NCBI GenBank assembly: GCA_009711805.1
Contig: VEMX01000008.1
Span: forward strand, 54,502 to 118,501
Direction of reading: 5' to 3'
DNA length: 64,000 nucleotides
Source of the DNA: Balneolaceae bacterium
Lineage (GTDB): Bacteria; Bacteroidota; Rhodothermia; Balneolales; Balneolaceae
The notes under the pieces were generated by a model that ran no database searches, was not told the DNA's origin, and worked only from the letters and a program-made list of their open reading frames with translations. A program made the position numbers and the translations under genes. Below are positions 62,155 to 64,000 of the stretch, piece by piece (positions within the stretch are counted from its first letter, which is position 1; each line of letters begins with the position of its first letter).

Positions 62155-63210
62155 ATGAATAAGCTATCTTATTGGATTTTAATTACCGTTGTCTTATCTG
62201 TTTTAAGCTGTAGTAAAACCGAACAAAATACCAACTATAACCTGGTGTTTGAGAAGCATATAGGTAATGAAATATATGAAGGGTTTATTGGTACAGGACG
62301 AACGATTACTTCAGATTACCAACGCTACTTATATGTAGATGACATAACACAGGTATATGTGAAGCAATACGATCTTGATGGAAATTTCATCCGCAATATT
62401 GGACGAGAAGGACGGGGACCTGGAGAATTTCCAACCAGCAATATCATGTCAGATGTTAGAGGCTCCTTAATTGCTGTTAATGACCTGAGTGGATTTCGGG
62501 TTTCAGTATTCGATACTTCTGGTACTTTTAAATTTTCATTTCCAACTCAGAGACGGTATATAACCCCAACCTATATTATAGATTCTACTCTTATTTCCGG
62601 GGATGGGGGTTCTACTTTTGAACGAGATTTAAAAGGCAAATATCAGTTCAGTAAATTCAATTTTGATGGAGAATTGATCTCCCGGTTTGTTCCCTATCCA
62701 ATTTCTGAGAAAACCTCTGATTATCCGGCCCGGGTTTTTCAAGGGAGAATTGAAGTCAGTAACGGCTTGTTACACATAGCTTATCTGTTTGTTCCACTTT
62801 ATCAGATCTATGATATAGAAAGTGAAAAACTATTGTATGAATTCAATTTGGCTGATTTTCCGGGATTTGAAATAGACACTGAACGAAAAAGTATAAAAGG
62901 AAACTATCCTCAGACTATTCTTAAGTCTATGGAAGAGTTGCAACAGTATTTGTCATATCTGCATGTGATTGATAATAATATTTTCATAATGCGTATGTCG
63001 AATCCTTATGTTATTATTGAGAATTATGAATTAGAAAAAGACTCTCTAAAGCATATTAATACTTATGCTGCTTCTCCAAAAATTTTAGATGCAGGTCGCA
63101 TCCTTGACTTCATCTATATACCCCAAACGGAACGGTTCTATTTTGCGCAAAGTCACAATGAAGAAGGTATTGTTGTTTCTGTTTTCAGGCATGAGGAGCA
63201 GCTAAAATGA
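62155..63210 (+). CDS. 6-bladed beta-propeller lipoprotein
   Basis: From ATG 62155 about 351 residues. A lipobox (TVVLSVLSCSK) directs lipidation. The mature part has the six-bladed propeller repeats of Bacteroidota surface proteins: VYVKQYDLDGNFIRNIGREGRGPGEF, FRVSVFDTSGTFKFSFP and KYQFSKFNFDGELISRF. Such proteins sit near peptide-secretion or polysaccharide genes with unknown roles. Longer starts (62047) lack a signal. Confidence 0.85.
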   Translation: MNKLSYWILITVVLSVLSCSKTEQNTNYNLVFEKHIGNEIYEGFIGTGRTITSDYQRYLYVDDITQVYVKQYDLDGNFIRNIGREGRGPGEFPTSNIMSDVRGSLIAVNDLSGFRVSVFDTSGTFKFSFPTQRRYITPTYIIDSTLISGDGGSTFERDLKGKYQFSKFNFDGELISRFVPYPISEKTSDYPARVFQGRIEVSNGLLHIAYLFVPLYQIYDIESEKLLYEFNLADFPGFEIDTERKSIKGNYPQTILKSMEELQQYLSYLHVIDNNIFIMRMSNPYVIIENYELEKDSLKHINTYAASPKILDAGRILDFIYIPQTERFYFAQSHNEEGIVVSVFRHEEQLK

Positions 63211-63472
63211 TTATCCCACACCGTACAATTGGGTTTATGAGCGGAGGTTTGTTAGGTGCGGTTCTTTGACCCCGGATTATCATCCGTTGAGACTTGGAGA
63301 CAATCACACCATCATTACCAAAGAGTTTGTAGGGGCGTCATCGCATGCGCTCCGGTGCAAGCCTCAGGCATTATTTCTACAGTGGCTTTTAGAACGAGAA
63401 AAAAAAATTATTTACTTGATAAGTAATGAAAAAAAATTACACTCTCGTAACTGCCAACCAATAATAGCACCT

Positions 63473-63754
63473 ATGAAGAAATATAAAATCGGATTTTTTA
63501 TTGTTGCCTTAGTGGCTCTTTTTTATCTGAATGTAAGTGTCAATCATGAATTAACATTCTCTCAGGAAGCTACAGCACAAAGTGGACCCGGAGATAATTT
63601 TTCATGTGGAGAGCACCCGGATGAATGTAATAGCACAGTAGCAAATTGTGATGGTGGGGTAGAGGATTCGTGGGGTGAGTGTTCAATTTTGTGTCCCCCA
63701 TTCTTTCCTCCTCAAACTGGATTATACTGCGATGGTAATACAGACCCCCATTAA
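63473..63754 (+). CDS. Small secreted Cys-rich peptide (NVEALA-like)
   Basis: From ATG 63473 a 93-residue precursor: a basic start and hydrophobic helix (KKYKIGFFIVALVALFYLNVSVN), then a short mature peptide with six cysteines in the pattern SCGEHPDEC, NCDGG, ECSILC and YCDGNT. The length and signal resemble the NVEALA-type small secreted proteins often found beside 6-bladed propeller lipoproteins. The upstream frame to 63266 is not convincing. Confidence 0.65.
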   Translation: MKKYKIGFFIVALVALFYLNVSVNHELTFSQEATAQSGPGDNFSCGEHPDECNSTVANCDGGVEDSWGECSILCPPFFPPQTGLYCDGNTDPH

Positions 63755-63805
63755 TGTAGATTACTAAAACAATCCCATTATTTTATATGAATAAGGAGAA
63801 TTCTT

Positions 63806-63880
63806 ATGGGTAAGAAAGAAAAAGTTTTACTCTGGGTACTCTTTCTTACCCTCTTTTCATTTAATATATATCAGCAGTAG
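63806..63880 (+). pseudogene. Small peptide gene cut by an IS element
   Basis: ATG 63806, preceded by AAGGAG, opens a short basic start and hydrophobic signal-like helix (KKEKVLLWVLFLTLFSFNIY). The frame stops at TAG 63878-63880, exactly where the IS-like end (TGTCCGG) begins. It looks like the signal part of a second small secreted peptide, similar in layout to the one at 63473, truncated by the insertion. Confidence 0.5.
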
Positions 63881-64000
63881 TGTCCGGTTAAAAGTCGAAG
63901 AGCCCCAATTGGTTACGAGGTTGGGGGTCGAATTCCGTGAGTGAATCATCGGAAAATAGCTGTTTAAGCGTCATACGCTCTAATATTGTGACGCTCAGTA
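63881..64000 (-). mobile_element. End of an IS4-like insertion sequence (partial)
   Basis: TGTCCGGTTAAAA at 63881 is the kind of terminal inverted repeat found on IS4-type elements. The transposase C-terminus is on the minus strand directly inside it. The element extends past the right edge, so its other end and any target duplication cannot be seen. Confidence 0.6.
63888..63998 (-). CDS. Transposase C-terminus (IS4/DUF4372-type), partial
   Basis: The minus-strand frame enters from the right edge and ends at TAA 63890-63888. The product ends LSVTILERMTLKQLFSDDS and then NQLGLFDF. The (K)xPLxxLF...NQLxLFDF ending is typical of the IS4 transposases of Bacteroidota with an N-terminal DUF4372. 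Only the last 36 codons are inside the window. Confidence 0.6.
   Translation of the reverse strand: MSVTILERMTLKQLFSDDSLTEFDPQPRNQLGLFDF

Noticed and set aside
61962..62162. 66-codon frame before the propeller lipoprotein
   Set aside because: No signal or domain; overlaps the lipoprotein start.

Overview
The window looks like a chromosome segment from a free-living, probably marine or saline bacterium of the Bacteroidota/Balneolota branch. This is inferred from a SusC/SusD pair, many DUF4386, DinB, VOC and GyrI-like genes, few Shine-Dalgarno sites, and several TTG/GTG starts. No rRNA, tRNA or CRISPR array was seen. Most genes are small metabolic, stress or regulatory operons, separated by intergenic stretches full of degenerate repeats.

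Layout. 0-8.5 kb: a partial PH-like repeat protein, an XRE regulator with two DUF4386 membrane proteins, a thioredoxin-fold lipoprotein/periplasmic protein without CXXC, a Cys-rich putative effector, a tandem spondin-domain lipoprotein and glutaminase. 8.5-12.8 kb: serA and the threonine-degradation pair kbl/tdh-type epimerase, bracketed by two inverted 169-bp MITE-like elements with target-site duplications. 13-19 kb: a 400-bp structured element with inverted ends, DoxX/SnoaL, a Crp-type regulator, a polysaccharide deacetylase, a ketopantoate-reductase-like gene and an acyltransferase-like membrane protein, then a repeat-rich gap. 19.9-29.6 kb: an amino-sugar locus. A LacI regulator faces a ROK kinase - SusC - SusD - NagB/PIG-L run, and three near-identical 14-bp LacI-type palindromes lie upstream of lacI, susC and the kinase.

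30-39.3 kb: cupin, DinB, PEP-mutase-like, Ada and two AraC regulators, an internally deleted PLP decarboxylase, a cluster of three small unknown proteins (one a carrier-protein-like fold whose serine is Asp), a beta-hydroxyacid dehydrogenase and a peroxiredoxin. 39.5-43.9 kb: an array that reads as integron gene cassettes without an integrase (CALIN), with a PH-like membrane protein, a PIN/ribbon-helix toxin-antitoxin pair and a frameshifted outer-membrane protein. The cassette starts are the reverse complements of the attC 5' ends.

44-56.6 kb: ABM-like protein, AlkZ-like winged-helix protein, ADP-forming acyl-CoA synthetase, DUF2231/ECF sigma operon, then VOC/GyrI/SnoaL/RibD-like/ArsR/AHSA1/VOC stress operons, MocR with a divergent carboxymuconolactone-decarboxylase protein, and a second internally deleted PLP decarboxylase. 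56.6-61.7 kb: a divergent pair of operons. One carries a flavoprotein with a cysteine-pair tail, an MFS transporter and a SigZ-like sigma factor that also has a cysteine-rich tail. The other carries TetR, a small HMA-like protein and a Crp-type regulator, with a perfect 9-bp-arm palindrome between them. I infer a thiophilic metal or metalloid response. 62-64 kb: a beta-propeller lipoprotein, a small secreted Cys-rich peptide, and the end of an IS4-like element that cuts a second tiny peptide gene.
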